Source: DATBLE01 sp046734335
GTDB taxonomy: Bacteria > Actinomycetota > Thermoleophilia > Gaiellales > Gaiellaceae
Direction: 5' to 3'
DNA: 15,298 nucleotides
Assembly: GCA_046734335.1 (NCBI GenBank)
Contig: JBKPRA010000070.1
Span: 1 to 15,298 of the forward strand
The position numbers and the translations under genes are program-made. Every line of letters starts with the position of its first letter. Position 1 is the stretch's first letter. This document shows, piece after piece, positions 1-6,652 of the stretch. The notes under the pieces were generated by a model. The model was given only the letters and a program-made list of their open reading frames with translations, had not been told where the DNA came from and searched no databases.

Positions 1-357
1 GTCGTAGAGGGCGACGACGACGACCTGGTCGGCGGCCAGCTCGCGCCGGATTGCGGCCGGAAGCTGGTTCGGCGAGGCCGCAGGCGGCTTGGCCGCTGGT
101 GCCTTTGCGACGGTCGCGTGCTTCGCCGGCGCGGCGTGCCGCTTGGGCGAGCTGGCGGCCGCGTGGCGCGTCGCCGGCGCCTGTGCCACCGGCTTCTTGG
201 CCGACGGATGCGCCACCGGCGCGGGCACGGCGGTCGGCTCGGCGTTGCTCGATCCGTGGAGGCGGGTCATCGCCATGTACCCGGCGACGCCCGCTGCGAG
301 GACGAGCAACAGGACGAGCAGGAGCAAACGGGTGCGAGGGTCGATGGTGCGGTTCAC
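1..357 (-). CDS. Membrane-anchored protein with Ala/Pro/Lys-rich linker, C-terminus cut by window edge
   Basis: The minus-strand reading frame is open from GTG at 357 to the window edge, giving 119 residues with no stop. The N-terminus is MNRTIDPRTR followed by one Leu/Val/Ala-rich membrane segment (about residues 11-30). A linker rich in Ala, Pro, Lys and His follows (about 36-95), then the start of a folded domain reading LPAAIRRELAADQVVVVALYD. The VVVVALYD strand resembles the first beta-strand of a thioredoxin-like fold; this is a guess, because the diagnostic part lies outside the window. The frame is closed upstream by a TAG, and no ATG or GTG lies between it and 357. No clear Shine-Dalgarno is present, but a sigma-28-like promoter ends 7 nt before the GTG, so a leaderless start is likely. 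The gene follows the minor-pilin pair after a 51-bp gap and probably belongs to the pilus locus. Its function is unknown. Confidence 0.7.
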   Translation of the reverse strand, partial: MNRTIDPRTRLLLLVLLLVLAAGVAGYMAMTRLHGSSNAEPTAVPAPVAHPSAKKPVAQAPATRHAAASSPKRHAAPAKHATVAKAPAAKPPAASPNQLPAAIRRELAADQVVVVALYD

Positions 358-364
358 GTCTCTG

Positions 365-392
365 TTATCGGCATCTGCGGTCGTCGGCTTTA
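365..392 (-). promoter_or_regulatory. Sigma-28 (FliA/WhiG)-like promoter of the 357 gene
   Basis: On the minus strand TAAA (389-392) is followed by 16 nt and then GCCGATAA (365-372), a perfect match to the FliA/WhiG -10. The known consensus spacing is 15, so this is one base longer. Exactly 7 nt separate the -10 from the GTG start at 357, which places the predicted transcription start at about the first codon. Confidence 0.6.
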
Positions 393-408
393 AGGCGCGG
401 CCCGTCAG

Positions 409-993
409 CTAGCTCGAGAACGCCGAAGACTCACGGGCCATGATCGACCCGGTCGCTGCGTCACGGACGACCACCGTCACGAGCTTCAGCGTCAGGCCGG
501 ACGCCGGCGTTCGGACGGACAGCGTCGAGTCGTTGTTCACGTAGTTCACGTACGCCTCGATGCGGTAGGCATGCCCGTCCGGCCCCGTCACGTTCTGGAC
601 CGGAAGGCAGGCCGGCGGCTCGTCAGTGGTCGGGCAAGCCTCGTCGCCGTTCTGGCCCGAAACCGCCTGATTGGTCGAGGGCGGGATCGTGGAGTCGGTC
701 GCATTCGCGGTCACGTACGTCCCGCTGGTGGGGATCAGGCTCCCGTCGATCCGAACCGCGGTGAAGGTGCGAGTGCGGTACTTCTCCATCTGCGTGTCCG
801 CGAGGGTGAGCGCGGTGCCTTTCTCGCCCGCGCGTCTCAGCGAGGCCGCGCTGGAGGTGAACACGGCGAGGAGAGCGCCGATCGCGATCGACAGCATCGT
901 CATCGCGATCAGCAGCTCGACGAGGCCGAAGCCGTCGTCCGTCGACGCGCGCCGCCCGAGGCGGCGCAGGCGGATGCCTACGCAGGTCGCCAA
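409..993 (-). CDS. Minor type IV prepilin (PilV-like, class III signal peptide)
   Basis: A 194-residue prepilin. A basic leader of 21 residues ends ...STDDG, followed by FGLVELLIAMTML. The predicted prepilin-peptidase cut is after Gly21, leaving Phe as the methylatable first residue and Glu at +5, as in canonical pilins. Residues 22-45 form the hydrophobic assembly helix. The rest is a periplasmic-type globular domain with two Cys (in EACPTT and PACLPV) that could form a disulfide. The start is TTG at 993, one base after the stop (995-997) of the upstream PilX-like gene; no ATG or GTG lies before the pilin helix. Translation is therefore probably coupled to the upstream gene. The PilV-like label rests on position and N-terminus, not on a clear C-terminal family match. 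Confidence 0.8.
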   Translation of the reverse strand: MATCVGIRLRRLGRRASTDDGFGLVELLIAMTMLSIAIGALLAVFTSSAASLRRAGEKGTALTLADTQMEKYRTRTFTAVRIDGSLIPTSGTYVTANATDSTIPPSTNQAVSGQNGDEACPTTDEPPACLPVQNVTGPDGHAYRIEAYVNYVNNDSTLSVRTPASGLTLKLVTVVVRDAATGSIMARESSAFSS

Positions 994-994
994 G

Positions 995-2743
995 CTACTT
1001 GAGCTGCTGCCAGGAGCCGGGCACGTCGGCCCAGGCTGCGGTATCGGTACCCGACTCGGTCACTACCTCGTCGTAGGCGGCGCCCGGCGCTCCCGGTGGG
1101 GGGTTGATGATGGTTCGCGTATCGCCGTTTCCGGCCATGGTGGCCGTATCTGCGAGCACCGGGCCGTGGAGGGTCGCGTTGCCGCCTTCGCTGAGGACCC
1201 CGTTGGTGAACGCGATTCCCTCGAACGTGTTTTGACCCGTCAACGTGAAGCCCGTTGTCGTGTGGCTCCCGTTGTTGTAGGCGGCGAAGACGAGCAGGTT
1301 CTGGTTCGCGTCGTAGTTTCCGAGGCAGGGGCTCCCTGACGTGGGCGACTCGCAGATATTCGCCTGACCGCTGAACCCGATCGTGCCTGTCGTGTAGATC
1401 GTCCCTCGGCCCTGGATGACGGCAGAGGTTGTGCCGGCGAAGCTGAGGTTCCCGTCGATCCACATGGTCCCCAGGACCGTCAGAGTCCCCGGATTCCCGG
1501 TCTGCCACTTGAGCCGGCCGACGAGGTCGCCGCTGCTGTTGTAGTAGCGGCAGTCGAAGCTCGCGAAGCTGAGGAAGTTGATGGTCCCGAGGCTCGTGTT
1601 CATCGTCGAGTTGTTGTCGAAAAGGGCGGCCTTGAACGTCGACGCGTTATATCCGCTCGGGTAGCTGGACATGTACGCGGTGTTCCCGGGATGTGTCGGG
1701 TCGTCGTTGCAACCCGTGGCGGGCCCGGGTTTCGCGTTCGTGTACCAAGCCGGGTCGATCGTGGGCGGCGGGACGGTGATCTGGGTCGAGGAGTGGGTGG
1801 CTGCGTAGACCCCCGAGCCGTACCCGCTCTGGTTGCTCCGCTTCGTCGGATCCCCGTGCAGGCTGCAGACGACGGAGTTTCCCCGGGTGTCGACGCAGCC
1901 GCCGACGATTGTCGCCGTTTTCAGACAGCCGCTGCCGCAGGCGGCGGGCGAAGCCGAGCCGGTCCCGATCGGAGACGAGTTGCTGCCCGTGACCTTGAAC
2001 TTCTTGCCGACGTACAGGTCGATGGTCTGACCAGGTCCGGAGGGCTCCCGCATGCTCACGTTGGTGCCGCCCCAGCAGAGCGAACCGGCGACGTACATGC
2101 TGACGCTGATCGTCAGATTGCCGCTGAAGTTGTTCCCGGTGCCGATCGTCACACAGTCGGAGCTCGGGTCGCCGAGGAAGAAGCCGTAGTTGTACGCTGG
2201 CGAGGGTTCGTGGTGGATCGTCTGCGACGAGGAGTGGGGGGTGATCGTCTCCGAGACTCTTCGGCTCACAATCCGCGTCACTTTGCCGTCGGGGGAGACG
2301 CCGGTCGAGGTGACCGTCCAGTAGTACAGGAGGGGATTGGACGAATCCTGAGTCCGGGTGGCGGTGTACGACCACGAGCCTTGGTCTGTCGCACCCCCGG
2401 CGCCCGGCAGGGAGGTGGCGGTCGCGGGCAGGGCCTTCAACGCGTCCACGCCAGCGTTCAGACCTGCCTCGGCGATGTTCAGTGCACGGTTCACCTGTCG
2501 GTCGCGGCCGAAGGCCTGCTCGTTGGAGTTGACGGCGGTGACCATCGCCGTGGTGCCGATCGTAAGGACGCCGACGACGATGATCGAGAGGATCAGCGAG
2601 ATTCCATCCTCGCTCCTCCAGCTCAGGCCACGGGCGCGCAGAACGAGGCCGCGGCGCAGTCTCTCCAGCGGCCCTCTCCCACTCGCATCGGCGTTCGTCC
2701 GACGCATCCCACAGAGCGTCGGCTTACTCGGCGATGTGAGCAA
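995..2743 (-). CDS. PilX-like minor pilin with large beta-helix-like C-terminal domain
   Basis: A 582-residue protein if started at TTG 2743. ATG at 2707 (codon 13) is an equally plausible start. A basic leader ends RSEDG, then ISLILSIIVVGVLTIGTTA forms the membrane helix. The predicted cut is after Gly47; the +5 residue is Leu, not Glu, as in PilX and GspK-type minor pilins, which tend to lack Glu5. The stretch NEQAFGRDRQVNRALNIAEAGLNAG after the helix is typical of PilX N-terminal domains (RALNIAEAGLN). The body has many Gly, Ser, Thr and paired Cys residues. Short alternating strands (TLTVLGTMWIDGNLSF, about residues 410-545, with an earlier set at about 195-240) suggest a right-handed beta-helix, as in DUF7305-like and bactofilin-like folds. 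It is co-transcribed with the PilV-like gene 1 bp downstream. Inferred role: pilus-tip or priming subunit, possibly an adhesin. Confidence 0.75.
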   Translation of the reverse strand: MLTSPSKPTLCGMRRTNADASGRGPLERLRRGLVLRARGLSWRSEDGISLILSIIVVGVLTIGTTAMVTAVNSNEQAFGRDRQVNRALNIAEAGLNAGVDALKALPATATSLPGAGGATDQGSWSYTATRTQDSSNPLLYYWTVTSTGVSPDGKVTRIVSRRVSETITPHSSSQTIHHEPSPAYNYGFFLGDPSSDCVTIGTGNNFSGNLTISVSMYVAGSLCWGGTNVSMREPSGPGQTIDLYVGKKFKVTGSNSSPIGTGSASPAACGSGCLKTATIVGGCVDTRGNSVVCSLHGDPTKRSNQSGYGSGVYAATHSSTQITVPPPTIDPAWYTNAKPGPATGCNDDPTHPGNTAYMSSYPSGYNASTFKAALFDNNSTMNTSLGTINFLSFASFDCRYYNSSGDLVGRLKWQTGNPGTLTVLGTMWIDGNLSFAGTTSAVIQGRGTIYTTGTIGFSGQANICESPTSGSPCLGNYDANQNLLVFAAYNNGSHTTTGFTLTGQNTFEGIAFTNGVLSEGGNATLHGPVLADTATMAGNGDTRTIINPPPGAPGAAYDEVVTESGTDTAAWADVPGSWQQLK

Positions 2744-2746
2744 TCA

Positions 2747-2762
2747 CCTGAACGGGGAATTT
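2747..2762 (-). promoter_or_regulatory. Possible copy of the pilin-upstream GTTC element before the PilX-like gene
   Basis: The minus strand reads AAATTCCCCGTTCAGG, close to AATTTCCCCCGTTCTAGG upstream of the second pilin gene. It lies 39 nt before the alternative ATG at 2707. Its AGGTGA end abuts the TTG at 2743, so part of it could instead be a ribosome-binding site. A weak GCCGAGTA (2725-2732) follows. Confidence 0.25.
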
Positions 2763-2776
2763 CGACCCGCAGCCGC

Positions 2777-2804
2777 TAACGCCATGCTGAGTGGGTGCCG
2801 ATTG
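2777..2804 (+). promoter_or_regulatory. Sigma-28-like promoter of the plus-strand minor prepilin
   Basis: TAAC (2777-2780), 16 nt, then GCCGATTG (2797-2804), and exactly 7 nt to the ATG at 2812. Spacing matches the promoters of the 357 and 5527 minus-strand genes. The site argues against the GTG at 2791, which would lie upstream of the -10. Confidence 0.5.
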
Positions 2805-2811
2805 GAGAGAG

Positions 2812-3447
2812 ATGATCGGAGCGGCCACTATCAGCGCGCTGCGGCGAGGCGCTCGCCGGCTGCCGCCAAGGGCCGAAGAAGGCTTCACGCTGATTGAGGT
2901 CCTCGTGGTCATGATCGTGTTGATGGCGGTCCTCGCGCCGCTGACCGCGTCGTTCGTCTCCGCGCAGACAGCCCAGGTCGACCAGACGCGACGCATGGAC
3001 GCCCAGGAGAACGCCCGCACGGCGCTCGACCGGATGCGCAAGGACATTCACTGCGCACACGGCGTCACGGATCCGTACGCGAACGACGCCGGCGGCTACA
3101 CCATTGTGATGACGGAGACGAACACAACCGGCGTCGCCGAATGCCCGAACCTCGTCCAGACCAATGCATCCGGCGTCCAGTGGTGCACGATCCCGGTCGG
3201 AGGCGCGACGGACCGCTTCCGCCTCTACCGGGAAAACGATCCGGACGAGCAGTGTGACGGCGCAGACGCAACGTTCATGACCGACTACCTCACGCGTGGG
3301 GACATCTGGGCGAGCCCGACCTGCGTCACCGGGCAATACGCAACCGTCGAAGTGACCATGCCGGTCGACCTCGACCCGTCGAAGAACCCGGGCTCGTACC
3401 AGCTCGGCGACCAGATCGCCCTGCGCAACGGCGACATCTGCGACTAG
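2812..3447 (+). CDS. Minor type IV prepilin (PilW/PulJ-like)
   Basis: A 211-residue prepilin. The leader ends PRAEEG and the mature N-terminus is FTLIEVLVVMIVL, with the predicted cut after Gly24 and Glu at +5. After the helix, ENARTALDRMRKDIHCA is typical of PilW/PulJ-like minor pilins, which carry an LDRxRxDI segment after the helix. Six Cys lie in the globular domain (HCAH, AECP, WCTI, EQCDG, TCVT, ICD), enough for three disulfides. The frame is also open to GTG 2791, but ATG 2812 is preferred: GGAGAG lies just upstream, and the predicted promoter -10 sits between the two candidates. It is divergent from the PilX/PilV-like pair and 22 bp from the convergent glycosyltransferase gene. Likely a minor subunit of the priming or tip complex. 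Confidence 0.8.
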   Translation: MIGAATISALRRGARRLPPRAEEGFTLIEVLVVMIVLMAVLAPLTASFVSAQTAQVDQTRRMDAQENARTALDRMRKDIHCAHGVTDPYANDAGGYTIVMTETNTTGVAECPNLVQTNASGVQWCTIPVGGATDRFRLYRENDPDEQCDGADATFMTDYLTRGDIWASPTCVTGQYATVEVTMPVDLDPSKNPGSYQLGDQIALRNGDICD

Positions 3448-3469
3448 GCGCCTCGGGCTGATCGACGCG

Positions 3470-5527
3470 CTAGCGGGTCGCGCAGGCCGCCGGGCTGGGT
3501 GTGAAGACCGGCGCCGTCGCCTTGACCGTCACCGCGCGGAGGCCGATCAGCACCAGCTTCTTCGAGGCGAAGGTGACGCGGGCGTTCTTCGACGCGCAGA
3601 GAGGAACGCGCACCTCTCGAGCGTGTCCCGGCTTCACCCGCACCGTCGTCATCGCGTGCTCGGCGTATTGGAGTGTGATCGTTGCGGCCCCGACGATTCG
3701 TGATGCCGACAGCCGCATCGCGACCCACCCGGATACCGGCCGGCCGGCGGCGCTCGGCCAGACGTAGATCGTGCCGGACTTGGCCAGCCAGCCGTCGGAA
3801 TAGCGGCCGATCGCGTACAGCCGCATGCGAGGAGGGTGGCCGGGGCGATCCGGTAGCCACAGGGTCGCGGTCTGGCTCCGACCAACGGCGTGGGCATCCT
3901 GGAGCGTGACGGCGGAGCCGTAGATGTCCGTGAGCAGCGGCCCGTTGAGCGTCTTGCCGTTCACCCTCAGCGAACCGTCGTCGCCGACCTTCACGCGCCC
4001 GGTGCGGAACGAGTCGAACTTGGCCGCACCCGGAAGGAGAGCGACCCGGGTGATCGAGCGGTTCCAGAAGAGCTCCTGGAGCGTATTCCCGCGACCGCCG
4101 CTGAACGACTGGAGCATCGTCACGGGCCCGAGCTGTGACCTGTCGACCCAGGACGGATCCACCGGCAGGAACGCCCGCTTGACCGCCGCCGTGTTCTGCA
4201 CGTCGAAGATCACTGCACCGGCCGAGGCGGCGCCGGTTGCGAGCAGGGCCAGGCCGAGCACGAGCGGCGTTCCCAGCCGTGGGCGACGCGAGCCCAGCAC
4301 CGCGACGAGCGTCATGAGCAGAACCGCACCGGCCACCACCGCCGAGGCGTCCCCTGCCGTACCGAGGGTCCGGGTCAGCCAGTAGACCCCGAAGAGGATC
4401 GGCGAGCCGTTGAACGTCGAGGTGACCGCGTAGCCGCTCAGCGGCAGGCGTACCGACATCAGCACCAGACCCGCCCCAAGCACGAGATGTTGGATGCGCA
4501 ACGGCCAGCCCCGGCGAGCGTACAGCGCGAACGACACGGCCAGAAGTGGGGCCGCATAGAAGACGTAGCGCTCCTGGATCTCGCGCCCCGCCGCGAGGCT
4601 CGCCTGAAGGAGTCCCGCTTCGAAGAGGAGCGACACGGCGAGCAGGACAGTGACCGCGCCGAAGGCGAGCTCGTCCGTGGTGCGTGGCCCCGCGAGCGCC
4701 AGCCACAGGCCGAGCAGGGCTCCGGGATCGATGATCCAGCCGGCCGCATACGCAAGCGTCATAGCGTCGAGCGATGCCCAGTGGAGGATTCCCAGCGGCC
4801 CGGCATGGAAGCCGAAGAGGTAGCGGTAGATCCCGACGCTTCGTGAGGGGCCGGCTGCCAGGAGCGCGACGGCTGCGAGTACGAAGAGGGCAATGGGCAG
4901 CCTCTGCTCGCGCAGGGCTCCTCTCACCCGGCGCTCGCGCAGTCCGATCGCGACCGCTGCCAGTACGAAGACAATCGGAAGGACGGCGAACTGCACCCTT
5001 GCGAGGGTGGCCAGACCGGCGGCGGCGACGAACAAGAGCTGCGCGCGTCGGGACGGCTGGGCGAGCGCGCGCACGGCCGCGTAGACGGAGGCGAGCACGA
5101 GCGGGTACGCGAGCGACTCGGCCGAGACGAACGAGGCGTAGAGCAGGTCGGGCACGAGCACCGTGAAAGCTGCGAGCGCGAGGGAGATCCAGGAGGTCAG
5201 GCCGAGCCGTCGGGCGATCAGATAGACGGGGACCGGGGCAAGTGACATCGCGAGCGCGCCGATCGCCTGGACGATCCTGAACCCGGTGTCGACATCACCG
5301 ACCAGCCAGGCGGGCGCGGTGACGATCGGCTGCAGGAGAGCCGGGAAGTGCGCCGGGCCGCCGCGGATCAGCGGTTGCCCGGATTCGGCGATCGACCGGC
5401 CGATCGAGGAATAGATGTACTCGTCGGGAAACAGCGCCGGAACCGAGCGCAGCCAGCCCACGGCCGTCCGGGCGACGAAGCTCGTGGCGACGAGGGCGGC
5501 GAGCAGGTGTGGAGCACGCTGCTTCAC
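3470..5527 (-). CDS. Polytopic GT-C glycosyltransferase (GT39/PMT- or ArnT-like)
   Basis: A 685-residue membrane protein starting with GTG at 5527. After the first helix, FPDEYIYSSIGRSI places Asp35-Glu36 in the first extracytoplasmic loop, the usual catalytic site of GT-C enzymes that use polyprenyl-phosphate sugars. Around ten or more hydrophobic segments fill residues 8-450. A non-membrane C-terminal domain of about 235 residues follows, probably extracytoplasmic, starting at about IFDVQNTAAVKRAF. The acceptor cannot be read from the sequence. The gene lies between pilin genes and has the same sigma-28-like promoter type as pilT, so glycosylation of pilins or of the Thr/Pro-rich pilus proteins is a reasonable inference. 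Cell-wall or arabinan-type glycan synthesis is the main alternative. Confidence 0.72.
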   Translation of the reverse strand: MKQRAPHLLAALVATSFVARTAVGWLRSVPALFPDEYIYSSIGRSIAESGQPLIRGGPAHFPALLQPIVTAPAWLVGDVDTGFRIVQAIGALAMSLAPVPVYLIARRLGLTSWISLALAAFTVLVPDLLYASFVSAESLAYPLVLASVYAAVRALAQPSRRAQLLFVAAAGLATLARVQFAVLPIVFVLAAVAIGLRERRVRGALREQRLPIALFVLAAVALLAAGPSRSVGIYRYLFGFHAGPLGILHWASLDAMTLAYAAGWIIDPGALLGLWLALAGPRTTDELAFGAVTVLLAVSLLFEAGLLQASLAAGREIQERYVFYAAPLLAVSFALYARRGWPLRIQHLVLGAGLVLMSVRLPLSGYAVTSTFNGSPILFGVYWLTRTLGTAGDASAVVAGAVLLMTLVAVLGSRRPRLGTPLVLGLALLATGAASAGAVIFDVQNTAAVKRAFLPVDPSWVDRSQLGPVTMLQSFSGGRGNTLQELFWNRSITRVALLPGAAKFDSFRTGRVKVGDDGSLRVNGKTLNGPLLTDIYGSAVTLQDAHAVGRSQTATLWLPDRPGHPPRMRLYAIGRYSDGWLAKSGTIYVWPSAAGRPVSGWVAMRLSASRIVGAATITLQYAEHAMTTVRVKPGHAREVRVPLCASKNARVTFASKKLVLIGLRAVTVKATAPVFTPSPAACATR

Positions 5528-5534
5528 ACGCCCT

Positions 5535-5562
5535 CGTTCGGCAGTATCGGGCCAGGTCTTTA
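5535..5562 (-). promoter_or_regulatory. Sigma-28-like promoter of the glycosyltransferase gene
   Basis: The minus strand has TAAA (5559-5562), 16 nt, GCCGAACG (5535-5542), then exactly 7 nt to the GTG at 5527. The -10 matches the first five bases of GCCGATAA only, but both spacings equal those of the 357 gene. A GAGGG lies just before the GTG, so normal ribosome binding is not excluded. Confidence 0.42.
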
Positions 5563-5572
5563 GGAAGAAGCC

Positions 5573-5971
5573 CTACGGGCAGGCGCCTGACTGGATGACG
5601 GCCAGGGGCCCGGCCTTGAAAGCCTGCTTCGTCGCATCGTGCGGCGCGGTGGCCTGGACGCAGTAGCTCGTGCCCGCGGCAGACTTGACCAGGATGATGC
5701 TCGGGTTGACGCCCTGGTCGTATGACGCCTGCAGCTTCGCGGCGGTCATGCCGTCGTACGCGCCGGCGTTGTCGGCTGCGTACGCCTCGATGGAGGGGAC
5801 GGCCGCCCGCAGATCGGCTGCGGCTGCGCCCTTGTTTGCGCGGTCCCGGAAGCTGAGGTACGACGGGATCGCAATGGCCGTGAGGATCGCGAGAATGATC
5901 ATCACGACCAGCAGTTCGATCAAGGTGAAGCCCTGCTCGCCTCTTGGGCGCTTGCGCAACGTCTTCAGCAT
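5573..5971 (-). CDS. pilA: Major type IV pilin paralogue 1
   Basis: A 132-residue type IVa-style prepilin: leader MLKTLRKRPRGEQG, cut after Gly14, mature start FTLIELLVVMIILAIL with Glu at +5 and the helix-breaking Pro of AIPSY. The globular domain is short, with Cys104 and Cys131 bracketing 26 residues, the usual disulfide-closed D-region. An AAGGAG ribosome-binding site (5978-5983) lies 6 nt before the ATG. The gene is closely related to the pilin at 6132-6527: the first 33 mature residues are identical, while the surface half differs. It is the downstream member of the tandem and is separated from it by a hairpin and a candidate promoter element of its own. The shaft subunit of the pilus, or an alternative one. 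Confidence 0.93.
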   Translation of the reverse strand: MLKTLRKRPRGEQGFTLIELLVVMIILAILTAIAIPSYLSFRDRANKGAAAADLRAAVPSIEAYAADNAGAYDGMTAAKLQASYDQGVNPSIILVKSAAGTSYCVQATAPHDATKQAFKAGPLAVIQSGACP

Positions 5972-5977
5972 GTGGTG

Positions 5978-5983
5978 CTCCTT
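5978..5983 (-). promoter_or_regulatory. Ribosome-binding site of pilin 1
   Basis: AAGGAG on the minus strand, 6 nt before the ATG. It is near-consensus and contrasts with the leaderless-looking starts of the assembly genes. Confidence 0.8.
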
Positions 5984-6039
5984 GGTGGTGGCTCCTGGCA
6001 GAGCCTGCTTACAGACGTAGTTCGGATGGAGCCCGGTAA

Positions 6040-6066
6040 GGCCGCAGCCCTGAACCGGGTGATGTT
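6040..6066 (-). promoter_or_regulatory. Pilin-upstream element, copy 1
   Basis: The minus strand has AACATCACCCGGTTCAGG, continuing into AGGGCTGCGGCC. It aligns with AATTTCCCCCGTTCTAGG and AGGGCTGGGCC before pilin 2. It ends 68 nt before the pilin 1 start, against 66 nt in pilin 2. It is probably a shared promoter or activator site; no regulator can be named. Confidence 0.4.
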
Positions 6067-6080
6067 TTCCCCGGAGACGA

Positions 6081-6109
6081 CGAGAGGGCGCGGAATCCGC
6101 GCCCTCTCG
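6081..6109 (-). terminator. Perfect 13-bp hairpin between the two pilin genes
   Basis: CGAGAGGGCGCGG (6081-6093), loop AAT, then CCGCGCCCTCTCG (6097-6109), with no mismatch. It lies 22 nt after the stop of pilin 2 and before the candidate promoter element of pilin 1. No T-run follows on either strand, so it may terminate without a U-tract, attenuate read-through, or protect the pilin 2 mRNA 3' end. Confidence 0.6.
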
Positions 6110-6131
6110 GTACGACTCGACGAGGTCCTGG

Positions 6132-6527
6132 TTACGTGCAGACCGTCGTGGAGATCTGAGCCGAAGGCCCGGCCTTGTAGGCGACCTTCGTCGCGTCGCC
6201 GGGCGCGGTTGCCTTGACGCAGTACGTCGAAGCCCCGGACGAGACGACCTGGACGATGGTCGGGTCGATCGACTGATCGTAGGACGCCGCCAGCCCGGCA
6301 GCCGTCATTCCGGCATACGTGCCGTTGTCGGCGAAGAACGCCTCGACGGACGGGATCGCGGCCCGCAGGTCAGCGGCCGCCGCGCTCTTGTTCGCGCGGT
6401 CCCGGAAGCTGAGGTACGACGGGATCGCGATGGCCGTGAGGATCGCGAGGATGATCATCACGACGAGGAGCTCGATCAGGGTGAAACCCTTCTCGCTCCT
6501 CAGACGCTTCCGCAACTTCTCGAGCAT
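6132..6527 (-). CDS. pilA: Major type IV pilin paralogue 2
   Basis: A 131-residue prepilin: leader MLEKLRKRLRSEKG, cut after Gly14, mature start FTLIELLVVMIILAIL with Glu at +5. Cys103 and Cys130 likely form the D-region disulfide. ATG 6527 is preceded by AAGGAAGGAG with a 4-nt spacer, the strongest ribosome-binding site in the window, consistent with high expression. It is the first gene of the pilin tandem and is divergent from pilT. The conserved helix matches pilin 1 exactly, while the C-terminal half has diverged, so the two could co-assemble or replace each other. Which is the main shaft subunit cannot be decided; the promoter-proximal place and ribosome-binding site favour this one. 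Confidence 0.93.
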   Translation of the reverse strand: MLEKLRKRLRSEKGFTLIELLVVMIILAILTAIAIPSYLSFRDRANKSAAAADLRAAIPSVEAFFADNGTYAGMTAAGLAASYDQSIDPTIVQVVSSGASTYCVKATAPGDATKVAYKAGPSAQISTTVCT

Positions 6528-6531
6528 GGTG

Positions 6532-6537
6532 CTCCTT
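6532..6537 (-). promoter_or_regulatory. Ribosome-binding site of pilin 2
   Basis: AAGGAG on the minus strand within AAGGAAGGAG, 4 nt before the ATG at 6527. Confidence 0.8.
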
Positions 6538-6570
6538 CCTTAGGGGGTGTCATTTGCGGTGGCCTCGCAG

Positions 6571-6578
6571 CTATCGGC
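6571..6578 (-). promoter_or_regulatory. Candidate -10 (GCCGATAG) of pilin 2
   Basis: GCCGATAG on the minus strand, 43 nt before the pilin 2 ATG. No TAA-type -35 stands 15-16 nt upstream; GGCC of the pilin-upstream element occupies that place. An activator-dependent variant of the sigma-28-like promoter is possible, but this is inference. Confidence 0.3.
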
Positions 6579-6593
6579 GGCGGGTCGTCGCAC

Positions 6594-6619
6594 GGCCCAG
6601 CCCTAGAACGGGGGAAATT
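6594..6619 (-). promoter_or_regulatory. Pilin-upstream element, copy 2
   Basis: The minus strand reads AATTTCCCCCGTTCTAGG, then GGCTGGGCC. It aligns over its whole length with copy 1 (6040-6066), allowing single-base gaps, and lies at nearly the same distance from its gene (66 nt against 68). It overlaps an 11-bp palindrome, GGGAAATTCCC (6612-6622). Confidence 0.42.
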
Positions 6620-6652
6620 CCCTGCTCAGACGGGGTAGGCCGAACGGCCCGT

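Noticed and set aside
1691..2779. 362-codon plus-strand frame opposite the PilX-like gene
   Set aside because: Arg/Gly/Val-rich shadow translation. The minus frame has the prepilin signal and PilX N-terminal motif.
2791..2811. GTG at 2791 as start of the plus-strand minor prepilin
   Set aside because: It has no ribosome-binding site and lies upstream of the predicted -10 (2797-2804). ATG 2812 has GGAGAG and the 7-nt promoter spacing.
3448..3469. Bidirectional terminator between the convergent minor prepilin and glycosyltransferase genes
   Set aside because: Only 22 bp, with no convincing stem or T-run.
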